The notes under the pieces are model-generated. The model was not told the DNA's origin, did not search any database, and saw nothing but the letters and a program-made list of their open reading frames with translations. A stretch of DNA of 64,000 bases from Paralithodes platypus (Eukaryota; Arthropoda; Malacostraca; Decapoda; Lithodidae): positions 35,673,001 through 35,737,000 of the forward strand of contig CM064580.1 in assembly GCA_032716605.1 (NCBI GenBank), read 5' to 3'. Each line of letters opens with the position of its first letter. The first letter of the stretch is position 1. Both the position numbers and the translations under genes were made by a program. Shown one piece after another: positions 52,845 to 64,000 of this stretch.

Positions 52845-53173
52845 ATATATTATGTATCAGTTTTTTATATTTTCTTTCAATGTATCTAACAGTATTTCTT
52901 AAGCTAGGGTGAAGTTGGTAAAGTAAATTGCCAACATTAATTGAACTTTATTTCTTATTCAGTACGTTTCGGGTACATTACCCATCTTCACCAAATAAAA
53001 TATTAAAATATTTAATATTTTATTTGGTGAAGATGGGTAATGTACCCGAAACGTACTGAATAAGAAATAAAGTTAAATTAATTTTGGCAATTTACTTTAC
53101 CAACTTCACCCTAGCTTAAGAAATACTGTTAGATGCATTGAAAGAAAATATAAAAAACTGATACATAATATAT
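52845..53173. repeat. near-perfect palindrome, 164-bp arms, 1-base centre
   Basis: Symmetric about position 53009: arms 52845..53008 and 53010..53173 differ at only a few sites (for example within 52935..52945). Both arms carry ggtgaagatgggtaatgtac followed by ccgaaacgtactg, i.e. TGAAGA plus a GGG/CCC helix plus GAAAC, as in a hammerhead core but with G for the invariant C. It abuts a (TA)n tract. Confidence 0.92.
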
Positions 53174-53207
53174 ATATATATACCGGTATATATTATATAC
53201 TATATAT

Positions 53208-53278
<71 letters not shown>

Positions 53279-53310
53279 TAATATATTTATTTATTTATAT
53301 ATATATACTT
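53167..53310. repeat. (TA)n microsatellite
   Basis: A TA tract with a few interruptions (accggta, ttaatta), directly adjoining the palindrome's right arm. Confidence 0.93.
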
Positions 53311-55467
<2,157 letters not shown>

Positions 55468-55649
55468 ATGCGTGTTCTCTACTAATAAATCAGCAATAAT
55501 TGGAACGTACTCATAATGTAGATATACAGTATAAGAAGCCGGGTGAGTTATTGTGGCATCATATATACTTATCAAAGCGCTTGCCGCCGCATTGTTTTTT
55601 CTGCCGAGCATCCTAGAAATATGAACCTAGCCATTAAGGGGAGGTATTT

Positions 55650-56606
55650 ATTTAAATGGTGAGTTGAGTGAATGGTTTGAGGTAAAGGTAGGTTTGCGAC
55701 AGGGTTGTGTAATGTCACCATGGCTGTTTAATATGTTTATGGATGGTGTGGTGAGGGAGGTGAAAAGGAGAACTATGGGAAGAGGATTGGGTTTAGTAGG
55801 AAAGAATGGTAGAGATTGGGAGTTGAATCAGTTGCTGTTCGCTGATGACACAGCATTGGTGGCGGATTCTGATGAGAAACTGCAGCGGGTAGTCAAAGAG
55901 TTTGGTGTGGTTTGTGGAAGGAGGAAACTGAAGGTGAACGTCAATAAAAGTAAAGTAATGGTGTGTAATAGGGGAGAGCATAGGGTGAATCTAGATGTGA
56001 GGCTGGATGGGGAAATATTGGAACAAGTAGAGTGTTTTAAATATCTAGGAGGAACAATAAGCAGGAGTGGAGGTATGGAAGTGGAGGTAAAACAGAGAGT
56101 GTGTGAAGGAAGGAAGGTTTTCGGAGCAATGGGAAGTATGTGGAAGACGAGAAATCTCGGAGTGAAAAGTAAAAAGTGCACTGTATGAAGGAATTGTTGT
56201 GCCAACAGTGATGTATGGGGCTGAGACATGGGCTCTGAAGAAAAAGGAGAAAAGAGGGCTGGATGTGATGGAGATGAGCTGCTTGAGGAGTATGTGTGGA
56301 GTTACTCGTAGAGACAGATTGAGAAATGAAGAGATACGTAGGAGAGTGGGGCAGCAGGAACATTTGTCAGCCAGAGTGGACAGAAGGGTGCTGAGCTGGT
56401 ATGGTCATGTTGAACGAATGGGAGATGAAAGGCTTACAAAGAGAATATGTGAGTCAGGTACAAGGGGAGATAGAAGGGCAGGAAGACCACCATTGAGATG
56501 GAGAGACTGTGTAAGAAAGGCTTTGGATGATAGAGGAATGACTATAGATCAGGCAGGGGAAGTGGTGGTGGACAGGAGTGAATGGAGAATGCTTGTGAAT
56601 AATTGA
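55650..56606 (+). pseudogene. RTE reverse transcriptase, C-terminal half, one frameshift
   Basis: Frame 1 (to 56188) has LSEWFEVKVGLRQGCVMSPWLF, the active site LLFADDTALVADS and the FKYLGGTISRSGG block. Near 56170 an extra A in an A run shifts the frame. Frame 2 (56199..56606) continues with VPTVMYGAETWALKKKEKRG, a CGVTRRDRLRNEE block, RVLSWYGHVERMG and GRPPLRWRDCVRKAL, and a stop at 56604. These are characteristic RTE-clade motifs. Endonuclease absent. Apart from the frameshift the sequence is well preserved, so this is a young copy. Confidence 0.88.
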
Positions 56607-57003
56607 GTGAACATGTGGTCATTTGGAGTAAGGGGTCGGGCGCAAGTTGGACTAGATAATAGTCCATCAGGCGCCTGGCCCGGGGAGACGATTAATATGA
56701 AGGGTGTGCCTGGAAGTGTGGTGGGAGGGCTTGTCGCTTTGGCTCCGCTGCATGTCTGCCTGCCGAGATCGGAACCTCTCCTGGTGGTCAGGGGCCGGGG
56801 GAGTGCTGGAGCGACCTTGGTAACCCTGGTCTCTGGGTCTTCTCCTGGGTGACCTGGATGTGTGAGAGTTTGTGTTTTTTATCTGTGTTTATTTTTTGTT
56901 TTATGTTGTTTTTGTGTTTTCCCTGTTCTTGCTCTGTCTTGAGTCGGCTACCCCCAAAATGGGGATTGGGCCTGAGCATATAGATAGATAGATAGATAGA
57001 TAG
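55650..57003 (+). mobile_element. RTE-type LINE, 5' truncated, inserted in MITE-A
   Basis: It contains the second half of an RTE ORF, a ~370-bp 3' UTR and a GATA/TAGA repeat tail at 56980..57003. It begins inside the RT at about 55650. The target duplication is not clean. The tail type matches the RTE fragment at 3459..4028. Confidence 0.85.
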
Positions 57004-57329
57004 AATTTACTTTGTTCCCTAGACATCCATCAAGCTTAAAATGACACCCCCTAGACCCCCTTTCAAGATAAATTTGTAAATTTTTCGGTAGACAAATTTC
57101 CCGGCCGAAGGCCGGTTCCTCTTAAATTACAGGGTCGCTATCGCTCGCCAGGAAAATATCGACACCTATATGGCACGAAAGTTCTTAAAATTTACAGAAA
57201 TGGGGTGAAAGTTCTTAAAATCGCCAAACTAAAGGGGGCGAGCGTCTTAAAATCTAAAAAGCAATGGGGCTAAACATGAGAGAGAAAGGGGTCCAGAAAA
57301 AAATCCCTCAAGTGGAAATCTCCCCTTAA

Positions 57330-59698
57330 GAAATATGAACCTAGTCGATCACATTATTCATTGACTTTATCTTATATGAACCTAGTCAATCACATTATTC
57401 ATTGACTCTATCTTATATGAACCTAGTCAATCACATTATTCATTGACTCTATCTTATATGAACCTAGTCAATCACATTATTCATTGACTCTATCTTATAT
57501 GAACCTAGTCGATCACATTATTCATTGACTTTATCTTATATGAACCTAGTCGATCACATTATTCATTGACTTTATCTTATATGAACCTAGTCGATCACAT
57601 TATTCATTGACTTTATCTTATATGAACCTAGTCGATCACATTATTCATTGACTTTATCTTATATGAACCTAGTCGATCACATTATTCATTGACTTTATCT
57701 TATATGAACCTAGTCGATCACATTATTCATTGACTTTATCTTATATGAACCTAGTCGATCACATTATTCATTGACTTTATCTTATATGAACCTAGTCGAT
57801 CACATTATTCATTGACTTTATCTTATATAAACCTAGTCGATCACATTATTCATTGACTTTATCTTATATGAACCTAGTCGATCACATTATTCATTGACTT
57901 TATCTTATATGAACCTAGTCGATCACATTATTCATTGACTTTATCTTATATGAACCTAGTCGATCACATTATTCATTGACTTTATCTTATATGAACCTAG
58001 TCGATCACATTATTCATTGACTTTATCTTATATGAACCTAGTCGATCACATTATTCATTGACTTTATCTTATATGAACCTAGTCGATCACATTATTCATT
58101 GACTTTATCTTATATGAACCTAGTCGATCACATTATTCATTGACTTTATCTTATGAACCTAGTCGATCACATTATTCATTGACTTTATCTTATATGAACC
58201 TAGTCGATCACATTATTCATTGACTTTATCTTATATGAACCTAGTCGATCACATTATTCATTGACTTTATCTTATATGAACCTAGTCGATCACATTATTC
58301 ATTGACTTTATCTTATATGAACCTAGTCGATCACATTATTCATTGACTTTATTATATGAACCTAGTCGATCACATTATTCATTGACTTTATCTTATATGA
58401 ACCTAGTCGATCACATTATTCATTGACTTTATCTTATATGAACCTAGTCGATCACATTATTCATTGACTTTATCTTATATGAACTAGTCGATCACATTAT
58501 TCATTGACTTTATCTTATATGAACCTAGTCGATCACATTATTCATTGACTTTATCTTATATGAACCTAGTCGATCACATTATTCATTGACTTTATCTTAT
58601 ATGAACCTAGTCGATCACATTATTCATTGACTTTATCTTATATGAACCTAGTCGATCACATTATTCATTGACTTTATCTATATGAACCTAGTCGATCACA
58701 TTATTCATTGACTTTATCTTATAAACCTAGTCGATCACATTATTCATTGACTTTATCTTACATGAACCTAGTCGATCACATTATTCATTGACTTTATCTT
58801 ATATGAACCTAGTCGATCACATTAGTTCATTGACTTTATCTTATATGAACCTAGTCGATCACATTATTCATTGACTTTATCTTATATGAACCTAGTCGAT
58901 CACATTATTCATGGACTTTATCTTATATGAACCTAGTCGATCACATTATATTGACTTTATCTTATATGAACCTAGTCGATCACATTATTCATTGACTTTA
59001 TCTTATATAAACCTAGTCGATCACATTATTCATTGACTTTATCTTATATGAACCTAGTCGATCACATTATTCATTGACTTTATCTTATATGAACCTAGTC
59101 GATCACATTATTCATTGACTTTATCTTATATGAAACCTAGTCGATCACATTATTCATTGACTTTATTATGAACCTAGTCGATCACATTATTCATTGACTT
59201 TATCTTATATGAACCTAGTCGATCACATTATTCATTGACTTTATCTTATGAACCTAGTCGATCACATTATTCATTGACTTTATCTTATATGAACCTAGTC
59301 GATCACATTATTCATTGACTTTATCTTATATGAACCTAGTCGATCACATTATTCATTGACTTTATCTTATATGAACCTAGTCGATCACATTATTCATTGA
59401 CTTTATCTTATATGAACCTAGTCGATCACATTATTCATTGACTTTATCTTATATGAACCTAGTCGATCACATTATTCATTGACTTTATCTTATATGAACC
59501 TAGTCGATCACATATTCATTGACTTTATCTTATATGAACCTAGTCGATCACATTATTCATTGACTTTATCTTATATGAACCTAGTCGATCACATTATTCA
59601 TTGACTTTATCTTATATGAACCTAGTCGATCACATTATTCATTGACTTTATCTTATATGAACCTAGTCGATCACATTATTCATTGACTTTATCTTACA
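57330..59698. repeat. 41-bp minisatellite, ~57 units, 2.37 kb
   Basis: The unit starts tatgaacctagtcgatcaca and ends ttcattgactttatctta. Spacing of exactly 41 bases is verified from 57541 to 57582 and many later units. Early units (57372-57500) carry variant bases (gtcaat; gactcta); nearly all later ones are gtcgat / gacttta. Scattered units have small deletions (for example near 58158, 58352, 58680, 59166). The unit is not coding. Confidence 0.98.
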
Positions 59699-60009
59699 TA
59701 TCTCAGGACTAATTTTCTCGTCCTACTGGCAAATCAATTTATGATATAGTCTATTAACTACAACTAGGCCAGACATCATAACCACTCGTCTCTTATAACA
59801 CACAACAGACTATAGCAATCGAGCTGATATTTATGACAATTGGGAAGAGTCAACAAGGAACCATCTGTCTGCCCATTTGGTCTAACTCTTATAAGTTAGA
59901 AGGTGATGTGGGTCAAGATGTCTGCCATTTTCGATATACTAGCTCTACACAACCTACGTCACGGTAGATCGAGTTTCATTAGATATATATTCCTAGGCAA
60001 TTTCATATC
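59699..60009. other. no feature recognised
   Basis: About 310 bases of unique-looking sequence between the satellite and MITE-A copy 13. Confidence 0.4.
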
Positions 60010-60382
60010 TTAAGGGGAGACTGGCCGTTTGTTTGGTCTATTAATTCATTTATTTATATATATTTTTTTAGTTTCCTCCCTAGACCTCCATCAAGCTTAG
60101 AAAAATACCCCCTAGACCCCCTTTCAAGATAAATTTGTACATTTTTCGGTAGAAAAATATTCCGGCCGAAGGCCGGTTCCTCTTAAAATTGCAGGCTCGC
60201 TATTGCTCGCCAGGAATAAATCGACACCTAAATGGCACGAAAGGTCTTAATATTGACAACGAAATGGGTCGAAAGGTGTTAAAATCGCCAAACTAATTGG
60301 CCGAACGTCTTATAATATCAAAACTAGTGGGGCTAAACATTAGGGAGAAGGGGGTCCAGAAAAACGGTCTGCCTCCCCTTAA
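60010..60382 (+). mobile_element. MITE-A copy 13 (373 bp)
   Basis: TTAAGGGGAGACTGG to gcctccccttaa, with complete landmarks and a strong ccggccgaaggccgg core. Downstream 60383-60936 contains short TATC and CT runs and no gene. Confidence 0.92.
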
Positions 60383-60936
60383 ATAATCGCGTGCCGTAAG
60401 TTAAAAGTTACTGCTTTTTCGCTCACAAAGTTAATTAGTTTTTGTTGGTAATGGCAAATGGTATCTAGAGTAGAACAAATGGAGCTTAATATTTGAGTTA
60501 CACCTGGACCACGAACCAATCATCCTATGTAATAGCTAGTATATTTGTTTATCCATATTTGTCTGCATCTGTTCTATATCTTTATTTACTGTAATTACCT
60601 TTGCTTATATCTATTTATATATCTAAACCTATGTATGTATCTATCTATCTATCAACATGTTCTCTCTCTCTCTCTCTGGATCAACTATTATATGTATCAG
60701 CACTCTTCCCACGTAGACTTTACCTGACCACCATAATATATAAAGTAGGGTATGGGATAAGGTATATATACTCTAACAGTCTAACTGGACGTGTCTTTGT
60801 TTTGAAATTACTACTAGACTTTCAACATTTAGCTAATCATTTATCTACCTACCTCACTTTTTATCCCTTTATCCATCTATCCATCCCAATAACTATGTAG
60901 TGATCCATCCATATATATCGATATAGCTATCTCTAT

Positions 60937-61128
60937 ATCTTTTCTGTGTATGAATATTCTGACCGTATCTGTAAGGTAGGGTAGGATAAGATGTCTGTAT
61001 ATCTTTTCTGTGTATGAACATTCTGACCGTATCCGTAAGGTAGGGTAGGATAAGATGTCTGTGTATCTTTTCTGTGTATGAACATTCTGACCGTATCTGT
61101 AAGGTAGGGTAGGATAAGATGTCTGTAT
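60937..61128. repeat. 64-bp tandem repeat, three units
   Basis: Units start atcttttctgtgtatgaa at 60937, 61001 and 61065, giving exact 64-base spacing. They differ at a few positions (tatctg/tatccg, aatatt/aacatt). Confidence 0.95.
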
Positions 61129-61169
61129 TCTTCTTTAAGGTGGTTCTGACATCTCTTCTATCTAGCAAT

Positions 61170-61188
61170 CTATCTATCTATCTATCTA

Positions 61189-61227
<39 letters not shown>

Positions 61228-61310
61228 AGCTATCTAGCTATTTATCTATCTATTTATCTAATATATATCTCTCTATCTATCTATCTATCTATCTATCTAT
61301 ATATATATAT
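61170..61310. repeat. compound (TATC)n/(TA)n microsatellite
   Basis: TATC units, then a TA tract, then TATC units again, with interruptions. Confidence 0.93.
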
Positions 61311-61429
61311 CATCATCAGTTTATTATCTATATATTTATCCATTTATAATTATGTCTACCTATATATTTATCTATTTATCAGTCAACCCTTATATTTACC
61401 GGTATGTCTCCTAAATAAGGTATATTTTT

Positions 61430-61765
61430 AAGGTATGGTAGGATAATGGGTGGAATGGACTACCAAGTGCTATAGTGGGATTAAAAACGATAGGGAGCTT
61501 TAAGATAAAATTGGATAAGCATATGGACGAGAAGGGTTGGGTGTGAAGGGGGATCAGCAGGGTTGGGCCAATCAGCGCTCTGCAGACCCCCGTAATCCTG
61601 CGTTAATCTCTAACCGTTTTGGTAAGATGATCCTCAGGGTATTAGAGTGTTGAGCCTATAATTGGGCTTTGTAATTGGGGTTGTGTGGGACAGGGATCTG
61701 CCTTGCTTAGGCCAATCGGCTTTCTGCAGACTCCCATTTTCTTATGTTCTTATGTTCTTAAGGTG
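61430..61765 (+). mobile_element. CR1-like LINE 3' end
   Basis: It begins with an ORF end that reads WNGLPSAIVGLKTIGSFKIK and LDKHMDEKGWV-stop, homologous to the LWNGLP...SFKLRLDKYL end of LINE C. A ~230-bp 3' UTR follows, with two related gccaatc..ctctgcagac motifs, and it ends in three copies of an 8-bp ttcttatg unit. 8-bp terminal repeats are the classic CR1 3' end. The region 61766-62202 after it holds a C/CT run (61866..61898) and nothing else. Confidence 0.8.
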
Positions 61766-61864
61766 TCTGTAGTCTACATTAAGGTGTCGCGGCTCTGACA
61801 TTGTATACACCCATCTCAATTGTGTACCCATCCACTGAATTATTAGGACCCCAGGTTAATTAGT

Positions 61865-61897
<33 letters not shown>

Positions 61898-62202
61898 TAT
61901 ATATCTAGCGCCTGTTATTGGGAGAGTGCATTACGTAGCCCTCAACAATATATGTGACGGTATGTATAAATGTCTGTGTGGATGTTATTTTGATATTTGA
62001 GTGAATGCGTGTATATGTAAGTCCCAGTGTGATATGTGTATGTATAACCCTGTGTGTTGCATGTAAAATTGTACATATGTGTGTATACTGTGGGTATGTT
62101 CCAGTGCGTGTATGTTTGGTTTAGGTATTTACTGTTCACTTGCAGGCGTGAGACTTAAAAGCTACATAATGTATTGTTTAACCTATGCTTATTCTATCTT
62201 AG

Positions 62203-62331
62203 ATACGAGGTCACATGCGACCTTTGACAACCTTAATGGGCATTATCTCTCACCATAGTACATACGCAGATATACTGGTGAACTACATGTAGGCTAACGC
62301 AAGCTGATAGGTGAGCAGCTTGGCTATTGTT
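62203..62331 (-). mobile_element. SINE-1 body fragment
   Basis: Complement of 16120..16255: ggtcgcatgtgac, the tgcgtatgtac region and gccaagctgctcacctatca in matching order. The tRNA-like head is missing. Confidence 0.7.
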
Positions 62332-62340
62332 AATATAATC

Positions 62341-62602
62341 GGTTTACTTAGAGCCGGCAGCCAATGAGGCTGAAAATACACAATTTCTTAACCCAACTTA
62401 TCCAAAGTAATCAACATATTTGACTCTGGCTGCCACAAGGGCGCCTACATACACCCAGAAGGGGTAGGAACCAGGGTGGCGCATCCACACCTAACCTCCA
62501 CAGCCCGAAAAGTTTTTTTAAACCTTACCGGCAGGTAGCTGGGATCGAACCCGGGCTACCAGAGTCAAGTGACTAGAGTATGGTAAATTAGTGTGCTCGG
62601 CC

Positions 62603-62607
<5 letters not shown>
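62341..62607 (-). mobile_element. tRNA-derived SINE (SINE-2), copy 2
   Basis: Minus strand. The tRNA-like head has box B GGTTCGATCCC (62541..62551) and an arm tggccgagcacacta. The tail module gagccggcagccaatgaggc is at about 62351. It shares the module order with 40403..40690. Confidence 0.75.

Positions 62608-62638
<31 letters not shown>
62605..62638. repeat. (TG)n microsatellite
   Basis: A short TG tract next to the SINE-2 head. Confidence 0.9.
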
Positions 62639-62794
62639 TTTGTGTGTTATTACTTTAATAATGATATTATTTACGCATTGTTAATCAGTATTATTGTACA
62701 TTTTGTGTATTAAGTGCGTTATTTACCAATGCTGATGGTACGCGGAGCATGGGGAGAGCGAAATTTTCAAACTTAAATAGTATGGTCTTAGAAA

Positions 62795-62880
62795 TTATGG
62801 ATTGGGTGTGAAAGATTTCTGCCTCACATGAACCATTTAGCCTAGTCTTTGTTCTTATGTATTTATACTCTTATATTTAC
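62795..62880 (+). mobile_element. possible CR1-like 3' UTR end
   Basis: gattgggtgtgaaagatttc, then gcctcacatg, then ttcttatg-like terminal repeats (62852-62875), resemble a CR1 terminus like the one at 61430..61765. A short, single fragment. The next 240 bases to the tRNA show nothing. Confidence 0.45.
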
Positions 62881-63118
62881 TTGGACTTTGTATACAAATC
62901 CAGGTTTTAAAATGGTATATACAAGTAATCATCTATAGGGATGGTGATTTGCCCTTCTATCCTTATATGAAATTGGTTTATTAACATCAATATACCTGTA
63001 TAGCGGGTATACTATTATAAACACTTTAATATATCTTTTAATACGTTTTGACATTGTATGGAAGTTTGTGGAGGGCTGGGAATCGGTCTTAAATGTGAGC
63101 GGTGTGTCTCACTGATAC

Positions 63119-63190
63119 GCCCGGATAGCTCAGTCGGTAGAGCATTAGGCTTTTAACCTAAGGGTCCAGGGTTCAAGTCCCTGTTCGGGC
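63119..63190 (+). tRNA. tRNA-Lys (anticodon TTT)
   Basis: The full cloverleaf can be drawn. Acceptor GCCCGGA pairs with TTCGGGC (one G-T). The D arm is GCTC/GAGC and the anticodon stem TTAGG/CCTAA, with loop CTTTTAA giving anticodon TTT. The T arm is CAGGG/CCCTG with loop TTCAAGT. Box A (TAGCTCAGTCGG from 63126) and box B (GGTTCAAGTCC) are canonical, and there is no intron. It is the only tRNA gene in the window and would decode Lys AAA/AAG. Odd point: the discriminator base (63191) is T, whereas eukaryotic tRNA-Lys normally has G. It could be a functional gene or a recent pseudogene. Confidence 0.9.
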
Positions 63191-63195
63191 TGATA

Positions 63196-63200
63196 TTTTT
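63196..63200 (+). terminator. Pol III terminator T5
   Basis: A run of five T begins five bases after the tRNA 3' end (tgatattttt), the expected RNA polymerase III stop. Confidence 0.75.
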
Positions 63201-63235
63201 GCGGCGGCCGGTGGTTCTGTGTTTAGGATAATCGG

Positions 63236-63606
63236 TTAAGGGGGTAGTGCTCGGTTTTAGTTCTATATATTTGTTTATTAATTATTTTGTTTAGTTTCCT
63301 CGCTAGACCTCCATCAAACTTAGAAGAAGAAAAAAACCTAGACCCCCTCTCAAGATAAATTTGTAAATTTTTCGGTAGAAAAATTTCCCGGCCGAAGGCC
63401 GGTTCCGTCTACAATTAGAGGCTTGCTATCGCTCGCTAAAAAAAACTCGACACCTAAAGGGCACGAAAGGTTTTAATATTGACAACAAATTAGGCGACAG
63501 GTCTCAAAATCGCCAAACTAACGGAACGAACGTCTTTAAACCTCAAACTAATATGCTAAACATGAGGGAGAAGGGGGTCCAGAAAAAGCGAGTAGTACCC
63601 CCTTAA
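63236..63606 (+). mobile_element. MITE-A copy 14
   Basis: TTAAGGGGGTAGTGC to agtacccccttaa; the ends are mutually complementary even though they differ from the family consensus. Internal landmarks are complete. It inserted 45 bp downstream of the tRNA-Lys. Confidence 0.9.
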
Positions 63607-63679
63607 TTAATCCGTTTTAGGTTCGATATTTTTGGTATACCCTTTTGGTATACGATGACAGTTGTGTGTACTGTGTGTG

Positions 63680-63895
63680 TTAAGCCGGTATCACACGAGC
63701 GCTTTTTCCCTCAACATTTATCCTCAACATTGGTCTGGCAGCATATGAGGTCAACATTCAATATAATTCTGTCACCGAATTTCATCCCTTATCAGTCTAG
63801 TTTCCGATACCGGTGTAAAATATTTCAGAAATGTTGCCAGCCAATTTTTTATTATCGAATGTTGACTATAAAAGCTCTCGTGTGATACCGGCTTT
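63680..63895. mobile_element. MITE-C copy, well preserved (216 bp)
   Basis: Left end taagccggtatcacacgagc and right end ctcgtgtgataccggcttta form a TIR of about 22 bp, which continues with mismatches to caacatt / aatgttg. A second internal pair, tctggcagcat / atgttgccagcc, is also present. No coding capacity and no obvious target duplication. Related to 5660..5872. Confidence 0.75.
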
Positions 63896-64000
63896 AGTTT
63901 TGCTCCTGTGTGTGTACTAGACGTCCTGAGGTCTCCACGGAGTATGTGGCTGGTGAGTAATGGCGCCTCCAATGTTTTATTAATGTTTGAACAACGCCCG

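Larger units (their letters stand above)
55634..57329 (+). mobile_element. MITE-A copy 12, split by an RTE insertion
   Basis: The left end TTAAGGGGAGGTATTTATTT is at 55634 and the rest (from ttccctagacatccatcaag to aaatctccccttaa) at 57004..57329. Outside, both flanks read 'gaaatatgaacctag', the start of the 41-bp satellite unit. The MITE therefore sits at the edge of the satellite array. Confidence 0.85.

Noticed and set aside
57330..59698. Regular direct repeats resembling a CRISPR array
   Set aside because: Units are head-to-tail with no unique spacers, in a eukaryotic context with no cas genes; it is a minisatellite.

Overview
This 64 kb window looks like eukaryotic, intergenic or intronic DNA packed with repeats. 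I recognise no host protein-coding gene. The only host-type gene I support is one tRNA-Lys(TTT) near the right end (63119..63190). Several LINE lineages, tRNA-derived SINEs, TTAA-flanked MITEs and many long dinucleotide tracts suggest an arthropod, probably a decapod crustacean. That assignment is inference, because nothing here fixes the species.

Layout. 0.04-9 kb: a TTAA MITE, a Jockey-like LINE with one frameshift, an RTE fragment with a perfect 17-bp target duplication, microsatellites, a second LINE fragment on the minus strand and a tRNA-like foldback. 8.5-13.8 kb: one minus-strand Jockey-like element split by two later LINEs. 13.8-17.5 kb: a decayed CR1-like RT, MITEs, a SINE and a long (TA)n tract. 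18.0-25.9 kb: a MITE interrupted by a nearly full-length LINE ('LINE D', 14-bp target duplication). LINE D encodes a 2A-like peptide, a PHD finger, an APE-type endonuclease and an RT, and is itself split by a CR1-like element ('LINE C', open 959-aa ORF2). 26-40 kb: mostly noncoding, with many MITE-A and MITE-B copies, a mariner-like MITE, two minisatellite or duplicated blocks and a short LINE-D-derived element. 40.4-49.0 kb: a ~5.0 kb tandem duplication around an RNase H-bearing LINE, ending in a 100-N assembly gap. 49-55 kb: MITEs, a second LINE-D-derived element and a 164-bp-arm palindrome. 55.6-59.7 kb: a MITE split by an RTE element, followed by about 57 copies of a 41-bp satellite. 60-64 kb: MITEs, CR1 tails, SINEs and the tRNA.

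How the parts relate. The content is a stratigraphy of insertions. MITE-B is the oldest layer and is degenerate. LINE D landed in one MITE-B copy and LINE C landed in LINE D. MITE-A copies often sit at TTAA sites, including the TTAA end of a MITE-B. Short elements at 38.5 and 50.4 kb share their ends with LINE D and probably depend on a LINE of that type. No element here is clearly fully competent. The best candidate, LINE C at 21716..25463, is 5' truncated and carries a substitution at an expected catalytic Asn of its endonuclease.
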